A DNA stretch of 64,000 bases, taken from Gemmatimonadota bacterium (GTDB lineage Bacteria > Gemmatimonadota > Gemmatimonadetes > Longimicrobiales > Gaopeijiaceae). Made by a program: the position numbers and the translations under genes. Where the stretch lies: the NCBI GenBank assembly GCA_022825135.1, contig JAJDYN010000028.1, positions 1 through 64,000 of the forward strand. Reading direction: 5' to 3'. The notes beneath the pieces were generated by a model. It did no database searches, was not told the DNA's origin, and worked only from the letters and a program-made list of their open reading frames with translations. This document shows positions 26,824 through 36,865 of this stretch, one piece after another (position 1 is the stretch's first letter; each line of letters begins with the position of its first letter).

Positions 26824-28746
26824 TTACCAGCGCGCCCGGGCACGGATGTCCTCCGCGACCTGCCCGGCAAACGCCTCCCGGTCCATGACCACCTGCTTCC
26901 GGCCCGCGCCGCGCCTGCGCACCGCTACGGTCCCCGCCTCGGCTTCGCGCTTCCCCACCACCCCCATGTAGGGCACCTTCTTCACCTCCGCCTCGCGGAT
27001 GCGGTAGCCGAGGGTGTCCTGATCGTCCAGCTGGGCGCGCACCCCCTTCGTGCGCAGGAGGTCCACCAGCTCGCGGGCGCTCTCGCTCCACACCTCCGAG
27101 ACCGGGAGGACGCGCACCTGCTCCGGGGCCAGCCACACCGGGAAGGCACCGGCGTAGTGCTCCACCAGCCCGCCGATGAAGCGCTCCATCGACCCCAGCA
27201 TGGTGCGGTGGATGACCACCACGTTGTGCCGCTGGTTGTCGGACCCCACGTAGTCGAGGCCGAAGCGCTCGGGCATCAGAAAGTCGAGCTGGAAGGTCGG
27301 CCCCTGCCACTTCCGCCCGAGCGCATCCACGAGCAGAATGTCCACCTTGGGGCCATAGAAGGCGCCTCCGCCCTCGTCGATCTCGTATGCCTGCCCGCGT
27401 GCCTCGAGCACGGCCGCGAGCGTGTCCACCGCGGCGTCGTAGACCGCCGGGTCGCCGATCGCCTTCTCGGGGCGCGTCGAGAGCGCCACTTCGAACTCGT
27501 AGCCGAAGACGTCCAGCAGGTACGCCACCAGGTCCAGCAGGCGATGGTATTCATCGCTGATCTGGTCCTCGCGGACGAAGATGTGGGCGTCGTCCTGTGT
27601 GAACGACCTCACCCGCAGCATCCCGTGCAGCGTACCCGTGCGCTCGTAGCGGTAGCAGGTGCCGAGTTCCGCGTAGCGCAGCGGCAGATCCCGGTAGGAG
27701 CGGCTCCGCGAGCGGTAGATCATGAAGTGATGCGGGCAGTTCATCGGCTTCATGCGGAAGCGGTGCCCCTCGTCGGCCATCGGGGGGAACATGTCTTCGC
27801 TGAAGACCTCCAGGTGCCCGGAGATGCGGTACAGCTCCTCGCGCGCGACGTGCGGGCTGTAGACCAGCTCGTAGCCGTGCTCGAGCAGCGTCGTCTTCAG
27901 GAACTCCTCCACCGTGTGGCGCACCAAGCCTCCGTTCGGGTGCCAGAGGATGAACCCGGACCCGACCTCCTCCTGGATGCTGAACAGGTCCAGCTCCCTG
28001 CCGAGCACGCGGTGGTCGCGCCGGCGCGCCTCCGCGAGCCGCTCGAGGTGCTCGTCCAGCGCCTTTCTGCTGAAGAACGCGGTGCCGTAGATGCGCTGCA
28101 GCATCTGCCGGCTTTCGTCTCCCCTCCAATAGGCGCCCGCCGTGGAGAGCAGCTTGAAGTGCTTCACTTCCCCGGTGGAGGGCACGTGCGGCCCTCGGCA
28201 CAGGTCCAGGAAAGGGCCGTCCTCGTAGACCGTGATCACCTCGTCGTCGGCCATCTCCTCCAGCCGCTCCAGCTTGAGCGGGTCATCGGCGAAGAGTTCC
28301 CTGCCCTCCTTCTTGCTGATGCGGCGCCGCTCGAAGGGATGGTCTGCCGCGACGACGTCGCGCATGCGCGCCTCGAAGGCCTCCAGGTCTTCGGGGGTGA
28401 AGGGTTCATCCACCTCGAAGTCGTAGTAGAAGCCGTCTTCGATGGGAGGGCCGAAGCCGATGCCGGCGCCGGGACGCAGCTCGCGCACGGCGGTGGCCAG
28501 GACGTGGGCCGCGCTGTGGCGCAGCACGGGGAGCGCGTCGTCGTCCCTGCTGGTGAGGATGCGCACTTCCGCGCCCGGCGAGAGCGGCCGGGCCAGGTCG
28601 ACCACCTCGTCGTCGACCACGGCCGCCAACGCGGCGCGGGCCAGTCCGGGTCCGATGCCGGCCGCGATGTCGGCGGCGCTGCTGCCGCGCGGCGTCTCGA
28701 CGGAGCTGCCGTCGGGGAGCCGCACCTGCATGGATTCGTCAGCCAT
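26824..28746 (-). CDS. thrS: Threonyl-tRNA synthetase
   Basis: ThrRS attaches threonine to its tRNA and removes mischarged serine. The 640-residue product has the normal full-length order. A TGS domain covers about 1-65. The editing domain has HSAAHVLATAV and the later CRGPHVPSTGEVKHFK. The class II core has MKPMNCPHHFMIYRS (the Cys is a zinc ligand), RYERTGTLHGMLRVRSFTQD (motif 2) and NVVVIHRTMLGSMERFIGGL (motif 3). The C-terminal anticodon-binding domain starts near PVWLAPEQVRVLPVS. No clear ribosome-binding site precedes ATG 28746. I saw no T-box, but a short hairpin (28780-28799) lies in the leader. It is downstream of groEL on the same strand but separated by a terminator. Confidence 0.97.
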   Translation of the reverse strand: MADESMQVRLPDGSSVETPRGSSAADIAAGIGPGLARAALAAVVDDEVVDLARPLSPGAEVRILTSRDDDALPVLRHSAAHVLATAVRELRPGAGIGFGPPIEDGFYYDFEVDEPFTPEDLEAFEARMRDVVAADHPFERRRISKKEGRELFADDPLKLERLEEMADDEVITVYEDGPFLDLCRGPHVPSTGEVKHFKLLSTAGAYWRGDESRQMLQRIYGTAFFSRKALDEHLERLAEARRRDHRVLGRELDLFSIQEEVGSGFILWHPNGGLVRHTVEEFLKTTLLEHGYELVYSPHVAREELYRISGHLEVFSEDMFPPMADEGHRFRMKPMNCPHHFMIYRSRSRSYRDLPLRYAELGTCYRYERTGTLHGMLRVRSFTQDDAHIFVREDQISDEYHRLLDLVAYLLDVFGYEFEVALSTRPEKAIGDPAVYDAAVDTLAAVLEARGQAYEIDEGGGAFYGPKVDILLVDALGRKWQGPTFQLDFLMPERFGLDYVGSDNQRHNVVVIHRTMLGSMERFIGGLVEHYAGAFPVWLAPEQVRVLPVSEVWSESARELVDLLRTKGVRAQLDDQDTLGYRIREAEVKKVPYMGVVGKREAEAGTVAVRRRGAGRKQVVMDREAFAGQVAEDIRARARW

Positions 28747-28837
28747 CGGTCATCTGGAGAGTTGCGGGGATTCGGATACTTCGGCACACGGTCGCCGAAC
28801 ATACACGGCGGGACGCGAATTGTGCGCGCCGGCGGCG

Positions 28838-28879
28838 AAACGGAAAGGAGCCCGGACGACCATGGCCGCCCGGGCTCCT
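28838..28879 (-). terminator. Intrinsic terminator of groEL
   Basis: A perfect 10-bp stem (AGGAGCCCGG at 28846-28855 with CCGGGCTCCT at 28870-28879) has a 14-base loop. It lies 41 bases after the groEL stop on the minus strand and is followed on that strand by the T-rich run TTTCCGTTT. This is a convincing Rho-independent terminator. Confidence 0.8.
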
Positions 28880-28920
28880 GGATGTCGGCCGGACCAGACG
28901 CCGACCGCGCGCGTCGGAGG

Positions 28921-30564
<1,644 letters not shown>

Positions 30565-30652
30565 GCTTTTTTTCTCCTCTGTTTAGAGCCGCGGGCGGCG
30601 CCCGGCCGCCACCGGCCCGTCGTGTTGCCGTTCGGTTTCTCGGGGGAAGCGG

Positions 30653-30964
30653 TCAGTCGGTGATGATGGCGAGGATGTCCGACTCGCGGAGGATGAGCAG
30701 CTCCTCGTCGTCCACCGTGACCTCGGTGCCGCTGTACTTGCCGTACAGGACGGTGTCGCCAACGGAAACGTCGGCGGCGATGCGCTTGCCGTCGTCGGAG
30801 AGCTTCCCGGGGCCGACCGCGAGCACGGTGCCCTGCTGCGGCTTCTCCTTCTGGGCCGTGTCCGGGATGTAGAGACCGCCGCGGGTCTGCTCCGTCTCCT
30901 CGGCCGCCTGAACGACGACCCGGTCGGCGAGCGGCTTGATTCTGTTCGCTGCACTCGTTGCCAT
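30653..30964 (-). CDS. groES: Co-chaperonin GroES
   Basis: The 103-residue product caps the GroEL ring. The family core is clear: [11 protein letters not shown] near the N-terminus, [19 protein letters not shown] (the mobile loop and its end), VAVGPGK-type turn [14 protein letters not shown], and [11 protein letters not shown] followed by [15 protein letters not shown]. The ATG at 30964 follows an AGGAG-type site (CACAGGAGAACCCACGC). It is the first gene of the groESL operon; the promoter and CIRCE lie 73-136 bases upstream. Confidence 0.97.
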   Translation of the reverse strand: MATSAANRIKPLADRVVVQAAEETEQTRGGLYIPDTAQKEKPQQGTVLAVGPGKLSDDGKRIAADVSVGDTVLYGKYSGTEVTVDDEELLILRESDILAIITD

Positions 30965-31036
30965 GCGTGGGTTCTCCTGTGAATGGTGGTCCGAATACAG
31001 TTGGCTTTCGGGCCGGGCAATCCGGCGCGAGCGTTG

Positions 31037-31063
31037 TTAGCACTCGACGCCGAGGAGTGCTAA
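31037..31063 (-). promoter_or_regulatory. CIRCE operator of groESL
   Basis: The sequence is a perfect CIRCE: TTAGCACTC, nine bases, GAGTGCTAA. It matches the consensus bound by the HrcA heat-shock repressor and lies just downstream of the groES promoter, around the expected transcription start. Heat induction through HrcA is therefore expected; hrcA is not in this window. Confidence 0.97.
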
Positions 31064-31072
31064 CAGCCAAGA

Positions 31073-31100
31073 AAGGTATCCCGGCGATAACGGATGTCAA
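31073..31100 (-). promoter_or_regulatory. groESL promoter
   Basis: On the minus strand a perfect -35 TTGACA (31095-31100) is followed after 16 bases by a weak -10, TACCTT (31073-31078). The spacing and the position immediately upstream of CIRCE support a sigma70-type promoter. Confidence 0.7.
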
Positions 31101-31153
31101 CCCTTCCGGAGAGCGCCGGGACGCCGGGGCCGGGCGGGACCGGCCGGGACGGT

Positions 31154-32335
31154 TCACATGGTGAGGCCGGCCAACAGGTCGGTCATCTGGCGGAGCCCTA
31201 TCACCTCGGTCCCGGCCGCGATCGCGTACCGGCCCGGATCGGCACAGACGACGAACGCTCGTTCCGGTTCGAGATCGCCCATGGCGTTGTGGAAGCCCCT
31301 GCCGAGGCTCGTCGCCATGCTGCGCTTGACTTCGACCGCCCAGGGGCGGCGGGAACCGGGCAGTTCCAGCACGAGGTCCATTTCGGCGCCGGCCGCCGTC
31401 CTGTAGAAGCTCGCGCCGGTCAGAGGAGGGGCTGCCGCGAGCAGGTTCTCGATGACGAACCCCTCCCAGCTGGTGCCGACGATCGGATGCCCGGCGAGCG
31501 CTTCGAAGTTGCCGATCCCCAGAAGCGCGTGCACGACGCCGCTGTCGCGGATATAGACCTTGGGCGACTTGACGAGCCGCTTGCGCACGTTGGCCGCAAA
31601 GGGCGGCAGTCGGCGAATCAGGAAGAGGCCGGACAACGTGTCGACGTAGCGCGTCACGGTTGGGGCGCTGATGGAGAGGCCCTTCGCCAGAGAGGCGGAG
31701 GACAGCAGCCCGCCCTGCGCGTGGGCCAGCATGGTCCACAGCCGCAGGAGGGTTTCCGCCGGAACGCGGGCCTGGACGAACTCTGCCAGATCCCGTTCCA
31801 GGTACGTCCGGATGAAGTTCTGGCGAAAAACCAGGCTGTCCCTGTCACTCCCCGCGAGAAAAGCATCGGGAAAGCCTCCTCGAAGCCAGAGCGAGTCCCT
31901 GGTGGCGTCGGCAGCGGATACCTCCAGCACATCCAGCGGATGCAGGGACACGAACTCGATCCTGCCGGCGAGGGTCTCGCCCGCCTGCCGGAGCAGCTCC
32001 ATGGAGGCGGACCCGAGAATGAGGAATCGTCCGGTGCGACGGCCATGGCGCCGGCCTTCGTCGATGAGGCCTCGGAGGTCGGAAAACAGCTCGGGCGTGC
32101 GGTGGATCTCATCCAGGATCACCAGACGATCCTCGTACCTTCGCAGAAAAACGCGGGGATGACGGAGCTTTGCCCGGTCTTCGCGTGATTGCAGATCCAG
32201 GTAAAGGGCTCGATGCGCCCGCGCCACTTCGAGCGCCAGCGTCGTCTTGCCCACCTGTCGGGGACCGAGCAACGCGACGGCCGCCTGGCGCGAAAGCGCG
32301 GTTTGCACGTCCGCCAGTGCTCTTCGAGGGATCAT
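31154..32335 (-). CDS. AAA-type ATPase with DUF4143 domain
   Basis: The 393-residue protein starts at ATG 32335 behind GGAAG. The N-terminal P-loop ATPase has Walker A LLGPRQVGKTTLAL and Walker B LVILDEIHR, followed by the FLILGSASMELL sensor region. A central DUF4143 part has FIRTYLERDLAEF, a winged-helix-like segment (ISAPTVTRYVDTL) and the IRDSGVVHALLGI stretch. The C-terminal nuclease-like fold has GAEMDLVLELP and WAVEVKRS, resembling a PD-(D/E)xK core (E-D-ExK order). The role of the family is not established; many members are scattered, mobile and suspected of defence or DNA-related functions. An AT-rich inverted repeat lies directly upstream. A convincing link to the neighbours is lacking. 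Confidence 0.88.
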   Translation of the reverse strand: MIPRRALADVQTALSRQAAVALLGPRQVGKTTLALEVARAHRALYLDLQSREDRAKLRHPRVFLRRYEDRLVILDEIHRTPELFSDLRGLIDEGRRHGRRTGRFLILGSASMELLRQAGETLAGRIEFVSLHPLDVLEVSAADATRDSLWLRGGFPDAFLAGSDRDSLVFRQNFIRTYLERDLAEFVQARVPAETLLRLWTMLAHAQGGLLSSASLAKGLSISAPTVTRYVDTLSGLFLIRRLPPFAANVRKRLVKSPKVYIRDSGVVHALLGIGNFEALAGHPIVGTSWEGFVIENLLAAAPPLTGASFYRTAAGAEMDLVLELPGSRRPWAVEVKRSMATSLGRGFHNAMGDLEPERAFVVCADPGRYAIAAGTEVIGLRQMTDLLAGLTM

Positions 32336-32348
32336 TTCGACGCTTCCA

Positions 32349-32390
32349 TAATCTTGCAAAATAAAAATATAATTTTGATTTGCAAGATTA
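32349..32390. promoter_or_regulatory. AT-rich inverted repeat upstream of the DUF4143 gene
   Basis: A perfect 12-bp inverted repeat (TAATCTTGCAAA at 32349-32360, complement at 32379-32390) flanks an 18-base A/T-only-like spacer in otherwise GC-rich DNA. The spacer has TATATT on the minus strand (32366-32371), a possible -10 box giving a leader of about 23 bases. An operator is more likely than a terminator because no T-tract follows the repeat. Confidence 0.5.
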
Positions 32391-32402
32391 CAGGGGCTCA
32401 CG

Positions 32403-35400
32403 CTACTCGGGTCGCTGAAGCAATTCCTCCACGGCATGCACGGCTCCGCCCAGGATGACCGTGTGCACGGAGCGGGTCGCGGCGATGTCCCGCAGGGGAT
32501 CCTCGTCGAGGACGATCAGGTCGGCGAATGCACCGGGGACGACCACGCCGAGGCGGTCTTCGTAGCCGAGGGCATCGCCCGACTCGGAGGTGGTGGCGCG
32601 CAGGACATCGACGGGGCGCATGCGGCCGTAGCGGACCAGGATCTCCATCTCCGCGTGCAGGCTGAGGCCGCGCGGGATGATGGGCGAGTCGGTGCCCATG
32701 ATGACCCGGCCCCCGCCTTCGAGCACGCGGCGCGGGAGGGAGGACATCCGTTCGACCATGCGGCGCGCCAGTTCCAGGTCCGGAGGGATGCGCGCGCTGG
32801 CAGCGGCAGCCGGGAAGAAAGTCTCGACGCGCGGGTCGTCGAAGAGGTCGGGCGCCTCGGCGGCGAGAAGGCCGTAGCCGCCGTAGATGCCGACCGTGGG
32901 CGTGAGGGTCATGCCCGAGGCGGCCAGCAGATCGACCGCGTCCGCATAGATGCCGTTGGTCTCGGAGACCTTGGTGGAGTAGCCGCGCCGGCTGGTGCCG
33001 CGCACATGCTCCACCCCGTCGCCACCGTACGCGACCGCCGGATAGAGTTCGTGCGAGCTGACCGGGATCCCGAGGGCGTGCGCCTCGGCGATGGCCCGGC
33101 GCTGCATCGGGTCCGAGAGGCGCACGTAGGTCTTGATCATGTCGTGGCCGAGAGCGGCGGCGCGGCCCATCTGCAGCTCCACCTGCGCGCTCGCGCCGAG
33201 GGCGGGAGCGTTGGGATAGTAGATGCGGCTGCCGTCGATGGTGCCGCCGGTTCCGAAGGTCCGCGGCGCGATGCGGCGGCCGGATTCGCCGGCCTCCTTC
33301 GCTTCGGTGAGCTCGTAGCCGTCGCAGGCAGGGCAGCGGGTCGCCGTCACCCCGTAGGAAAGCCACAGCCGCCCCATGGCCTCCCCGTCGGCCAGCCCGC
33401 CGTGGGTGTGCATCTCGATCAGCCCGGGCATGACCACCTGGTCGGAGGCGTCCACGACCTGGTCGGCGGTGCGCGCGGGGTCGCGGTCGGCCACTTCGGC
33501 GATGACGCCGTCCTCGATGAGGATGTCCACGTCGGGGCGGAGCGTCTCGGAGCGGCCGTCGAAGAGGGCGCCGGCGCGCACCAGCACCGATGCGGGAGGC
33601 GCCGCACGCGACCAGTCGAGGGTGGGTGTGATGTCCTCGGCGGCGCCGGTGAGCGCGTCGATGCGGCGCAGGCGGTCGTCGCTCAGGTAGACAATGAAGC
33701 GCGAGTCGGCGGTCCAGGAGGGGTCGTCGGCGGCCTCGTTGGTGAGGCGGCGGGGGACGTCGGCGGTTTCGCCTTCCGGGGTCATTGCGACCGTCCACAG
33801 CACGCCGTCGGAGATGTAGGCGACATGGCGCCCGTCCGGCGACCACGCCGGGCCGTCGTTGGCGCGGCTGCCGACCGACCCGTGCAGGGGCAGGTCGAGG
33901 TAGCGGTCGGCGGCCTGGAAGGCGGTGACGGGCGAGGTGGTCGGCACCGGGTTCCCGCCCGCCCAGGCGGGCAGGTCGTGGGTGTGGCCATGGCCGCGGG
34001 GGAAGGGGAGGGCAGGCACCGTGGTGGTGGCCGTGCGCGACCCTGCGGTCGGAACAGGGAGCGCTTCCGTTCCGGGCGTCCCGGCCGCGTCCGCGGTGCG
34101 CAGGGGGCGGGTGGGCACAACCAGCGCGCGGTTCACGCCCTCGCGGAAGCGTCCCGAATAGGGCGAGAGCGCGGACACCAGCACGGAGGCGCCGTCGGGT
34201 GACCAGGAGGGCCGCCCCGCCCCGTTGAGCCCGGCGCGCAGGGTCTCCACCACCCCGGTCGCCAGGTCGACCACCTGCACCGCCGTCCCGGCCGCCGATC
34301 CCACGAAGGCGATGCGGCTCCCGTCCGGCGACCACGAAGGCAGGGTGGCGCCGGCCCCTCCGGTCACCCGGCGGGTGGTCCCCGCGGTCAGGTCGTGCAC
34401 GTGCAGGTCGAGCGACCCGTCCCGGTCGGAAGCGAACGCAAGGCGGCCGCCGTCGGGCGACCAGGCCGGGTCGGCTTCGATCCAGGGGTCGTCGGTGAGG
34501 CGCTCCGCATTCCCGCCGATGGTGTACAGCCAGAGGTCGCCCAGCGCCGAGAACGCCACCCGCGTTCCGTCGGGAGAGACCGCCGGCGAGACGATGCCGC
34601 GCACCGGGAACGGACCGGGCGCCCGCAGGTCACGCGGCCGCCGCTGGTAGCCGGTCCGGTCGAGCGCCACCGTCGCCGAGAACGCCACATCCCGCCGGCC
34701 GCTTCCGTCGCCCCGGCGCCACCGCACCAGCCCGTCCCCCGTGTGGTACAGGTCCCCGGCCGCCGTCCAGGATGCCCGGAACGGAAAAACATCCTCTTCT
34801 TCGCCGGTGAGGATACGCGGCTCCCCTCCGCTCAGCGCGACGGCGTACAGGCGCGACCGCCCTTCCCCTACGGAGTTGAAGGAGAGCGTCCCACCGTCCG
34901 CGCTCCAGGAAGGCGCGTTCAATTCGCCCCCGTCGCCTTCCGCGATCCTTCGCGGCTGGGAATCGCCCGGAAGACCCGGAGGCTCGGCGCTCCCGGTCAG
35001 CCAGATCCCGGCCCGATCTCCATCCGCCGCGAACGCGACCTCCCGGCCATCCGGAGAGAACGCGGGCCCGTACTCGTTGCCGGGCCAGTCCGTCAGCCGC
35101 TCGGGATCCCCCTCGTCCAGCCCCATCACCCACACGTCGTAGCTCCCGCCCCGGTCCGACGAGAACGCGAGGCGGTCGCCGTCCGGCGACCAGTGGGGCT
35201 CGCGGTGGTCGAATCGGCCGCGCGTGTGCTGGCGCAACCCCGTCCCGTCCGCGCCCACGCTCCAGATGTGGTAGTTGCCGTCCCAATACGCCTGGAAGGC
35301 GATGCGGCTTCCGTCCGGCGACCACGCCGGCTGCCGCGCATCCCCCACGGGATCGGTGAGGGCCGTTGCGGCTCCCCCGCCGGCGGGCATCACCCAGATG

Positions 35401-35591
35401 CGGCCCAGCAGATCGAGCGCAAGCGTGCTCTCGTCCGGCGAGAGCGCGACGGCCACGTTGGTGCCCTCCGAAATCGTGACCCGGATCGTCCCCCCGGGTG
35501 CGCCCGGGGACGGAGTCTGAGCGCCTGCCAGGGCAGGGAATCCCCAGGAAGCGAACCCGGTCAGGACTACGGCGGTGACGTATTTCGACAC
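32403..35591 (-). CDS. Secreted PD40/TolB-like beta-propeller fused to amidohydrolase
   Basis: The 1062-residue protein starts at GTG 35591, eight bases after GGGAG, and has a signal peptide (cleavage near LAGAQ). Residues about 45-660 hold many PD40 repeats with the SPDGxxxAF pattern, enough for two propellers. From about 665 an amidohydrolase domain follows with VVMPGLIEMHTHGG (HxH), DMIKTYVR (candidate bridging Lys), VSSHELYP and VEHVRG (His ligands) and MGTDSPIIPRG (Asp). FADLIVLDEDPL closes it. The fused propellers may gate or bind peptide-like substrates. The likely site of action is periplasmic or extracellular. All expected metal ligands are present, so activity is plausible; the substrate is unknown. 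Confidence 0.9.
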   Translation of the reverse strand: MSKYVTAVVLTGFASWGFPALAGAQTPSPGAPGGTIRVTISEGTNVAVALSPDESTLALDLLGRIWVMPAGGGAATALTDPVGDARQPAWSPDGSRIAFQAYWDGNYHIWSVGADGTGLRQHTRGRFDHREPHWSPDGDRLAFSSDRGGSYDVWVMGLDEGDPERLTDWPGNEYGPAFSPDGREVAFAADGDRAGIWLTGSAEPPGLPGDSQPRRIAEGDGGELNAPSWSADGGTLSFNSVGEGRSRLYAVALSGGEPRILTGEEEDVFPFRASWTAAGDLYHTGDGLVRWRRGDGSGRRDVAFSATVALDRTGYQRRPRDLRAPGPFPVRGIVSPAVSPDGTRVAFSALGDLWLYTIGGNAERLTDDPWIEADPAWSPDGGRLAFASDRDGSLDLHVHDLTAGTTRRVTGGAGATLPSWSPDGSRIAFVGSAAGTAVQVVDLATGVVETLRAGLNGAGRPSWSPDGASVLVSALSPYSGRFREGVNRALVVPTRPLRTADAAGTPGTEALPVPTAGSRTATTTVPALPFPRGHGHTHDLPAWAGGNPVPTTSPVTAFQAADRYLDLPLHGSVGSRANDGPAWSPDGRHVAYISDGVLWTVAMTPEGETADVPRRLTNEAADDPSWTADSRFIVYLSDDRLRRIDALTGAAEDITPTLDWSRAAPPASVLVRAGALFDGRSETLRPDVDILIEDGVIAEVADRDPARTADQVVDASDQVVMPGLIEMHTHGGLADGEAMGRLWLSYGVTATRCPACDGYELTEAKEAGESGRRIAPRTFGTGGTIDGSRIYYPNAPALGASAQVELQMGRAAALGHDMIKTYVRLSDPMQRRAIAEAHALGIPVSSHELYPAVAYGGDGVEHVRGTSRRGYSTKVSETNGIYADAVDLLAASGMTLTPTVGIYGGYGLLAAEAPDLFDDPRVETFFPAAAASARIPPDLELARRMVERMSSLPRRVLEGGGRVIMGTDSPIIPRGLSLHAEMEILVRYGRMRPVDVLRATTSESGDALGYEDRLGVVVPGAFADLIVLDEDPLRDIAATRSVHTVILGGAVHAVEELLQRPE

Positions 35592-35658
35592 TGTATGCTC
35601 TCCCTGTTGATCATTATCTGTCGTACCTGGTCGCCTCCAGCCAACGACTCGACAATAG

Positions 35659-36840
35659 TCACGCGCTCCCGCGGTCGTCCAATGGCCGCACCCGGGCCGC
35701 GCGCAACTCCGACAGTGGAACCGCGGGACCGCCCCAGGCCAGTCGTCCCCGGAGCGTGACGATCATCGAGCGCCACCAGCTCCAGGCGATGACCGCACTG
35801 GCCACCGGAAGCGCAAGCCCGCTCCACCAGCGGAAGCGGGAAACCCGGGCGACGCATACGGCGAATCCCCAGGCGACCATCGCGGAAGCAGCGAACAATG
35901 CAGCAGCCGCGGCGTCCACGGGAACCAGCGCAACCCCCAGCACGACGGGCGCGATTCCGGCCCACAGCAATCCGGCCGTCTGCACGAGGACGGCCGCAAT
36001 CCGGTAGTCCCTGAACGCGAAGAGGTTCTTTTCCGTACCCCGGACGAGACTCCGGACCGATGGATACCACTCGCATCGCACACTGGATTCGGCCCGGACG
36101 AGGTCCGAGCGGTGGCCGGTCAGCTTCACCAGTCGACCCAGCTGATAGTCCTCGTCGGGGCGCAGCGCCACCTGCCTGTGTCCCCCGATGGCACGGTAGG
36201 AGTCCGCCCGGAACAGGTTGTAGGCGCCCACGCCGAAGCAGGCCGTGCTCCGGGGGTCGCGAACCTGCCACAGCCGTGCCGTCACGTGCGCGCCCCAGTG
36301 GAACACGATCACGCACGCCTGCAGCATGGGACTCCGCATCGCCAGCGCGGGCAGGACGGCGACATGGTCCAGCCGGTTCCTCAGGAGGTGGCGGACGCCG
36401 CGCCTCACCGCCTCGCGCCCGAACACCACGTCCCCGTCGGTAAAGAGCAGCACGTCCCCCGTGGCCGCCAGCGCCCCGCGCCAGGACGCGTGGTTCTTGC
36501 CGAACCATCCCCCGGGCAATTCGTCGATGTGAAGCACCCTGAGGCGGTCGTCCGTGGCGCTCAGCCGATCCGCGATCTCGCCGGTACGGTCTTCGGAGCG
36601 GTCGTCGACGAAGATGACCTCGTAGTCGGGATAGTCGAGGGCGAGCAGCGACGAGAGCGCCCGTTCCACACGCAGTTCCTCGTTCCGGGCCGCCACCACC
36701 ACCGAGAGCCGGGGCAGCGGCGGATCGCCGTCGCGGGGATCCCCGATCCGTTCGAGACGGAGGACGTGCCGGTAGCTGTAGAGGGTGACGAGAGCCATGG
36801 CCACCCAGACAGCCAGGGTAACGGCGGCGACGATGAGCAT
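35659..36840 (-). CDS. Family 2 glycosyltransferase, membrane bound (HpnB-like)
   Basis: This 393-residue protein has one N-terminal membrane helix (MLIVAAVTLAVWVAM), a GT-A catalytic domain and about three C-terminal helices. The GT2 motifs are SVVVAARNEELRVERALSSL (sugar-nucleotide site), IFVDDRSEDRTGEIA, the metal-binding DGD in LLFTDGDVVF and a later RPDEDYQLG with a candidate catalytic Asp. The GWFGKNHASWRGALAATGD segment resembles hopene-associated HpnB-type enzymes. The acceptor is unknown; glycolipid or hopanoid synthesis is an inference from similarity. ATG 36840 was chosen to start at the membrane helix, though no clear ribosome-binding site is seen. No polysaccharide gene cluster is adjacent. 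Confidence 0.85.
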   Translation of the reverse strand: MLIVAAVTLAVWVAMALVTLYSYRHVLRLERIGDPRDGDPPLPRLSVVVAARNEELRVERALSSLLALDYPDYEVIFVDDRSEDRTGEIADRLSATDDRLRVLHIDELPGGWFGKNHASWRGALAATGDVLLFTDGDVVFGREAVRRGVRHLLRNRLDHVAVLPALAMRSPMLQACVIVFHWGAHVTARLWQVRDPRSTACFGVGAYNLFRADSYRAIGGHRQVALRPDEDYQLGRLVKLTGHRSDLVRAESSVRCEWYPSVRSLVRGTEKNLFAFRDYRIAAVLVQTAGLLWAGIAPVVLGVALVPVDAAAAALFAASAMVAWGFAVCVARVSRFRWWSGLALPVASAVIAWSWWRSMIVTLRGRLAWGGPAVPLSELRAARVRPLDDRGSA

Positions 36841-36865
36841 GATGGTCAATGTCGCGGGTTGCTCG

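Noticed and set aside
28780..28799. Hairpin TTCGGC/GCCGAA in the thrS leader as a T-box
   Set aside because: Only six base pairs, with no T-box motif or specifier loop; T-boxes are also unusual outside Gram-positive bacteria.
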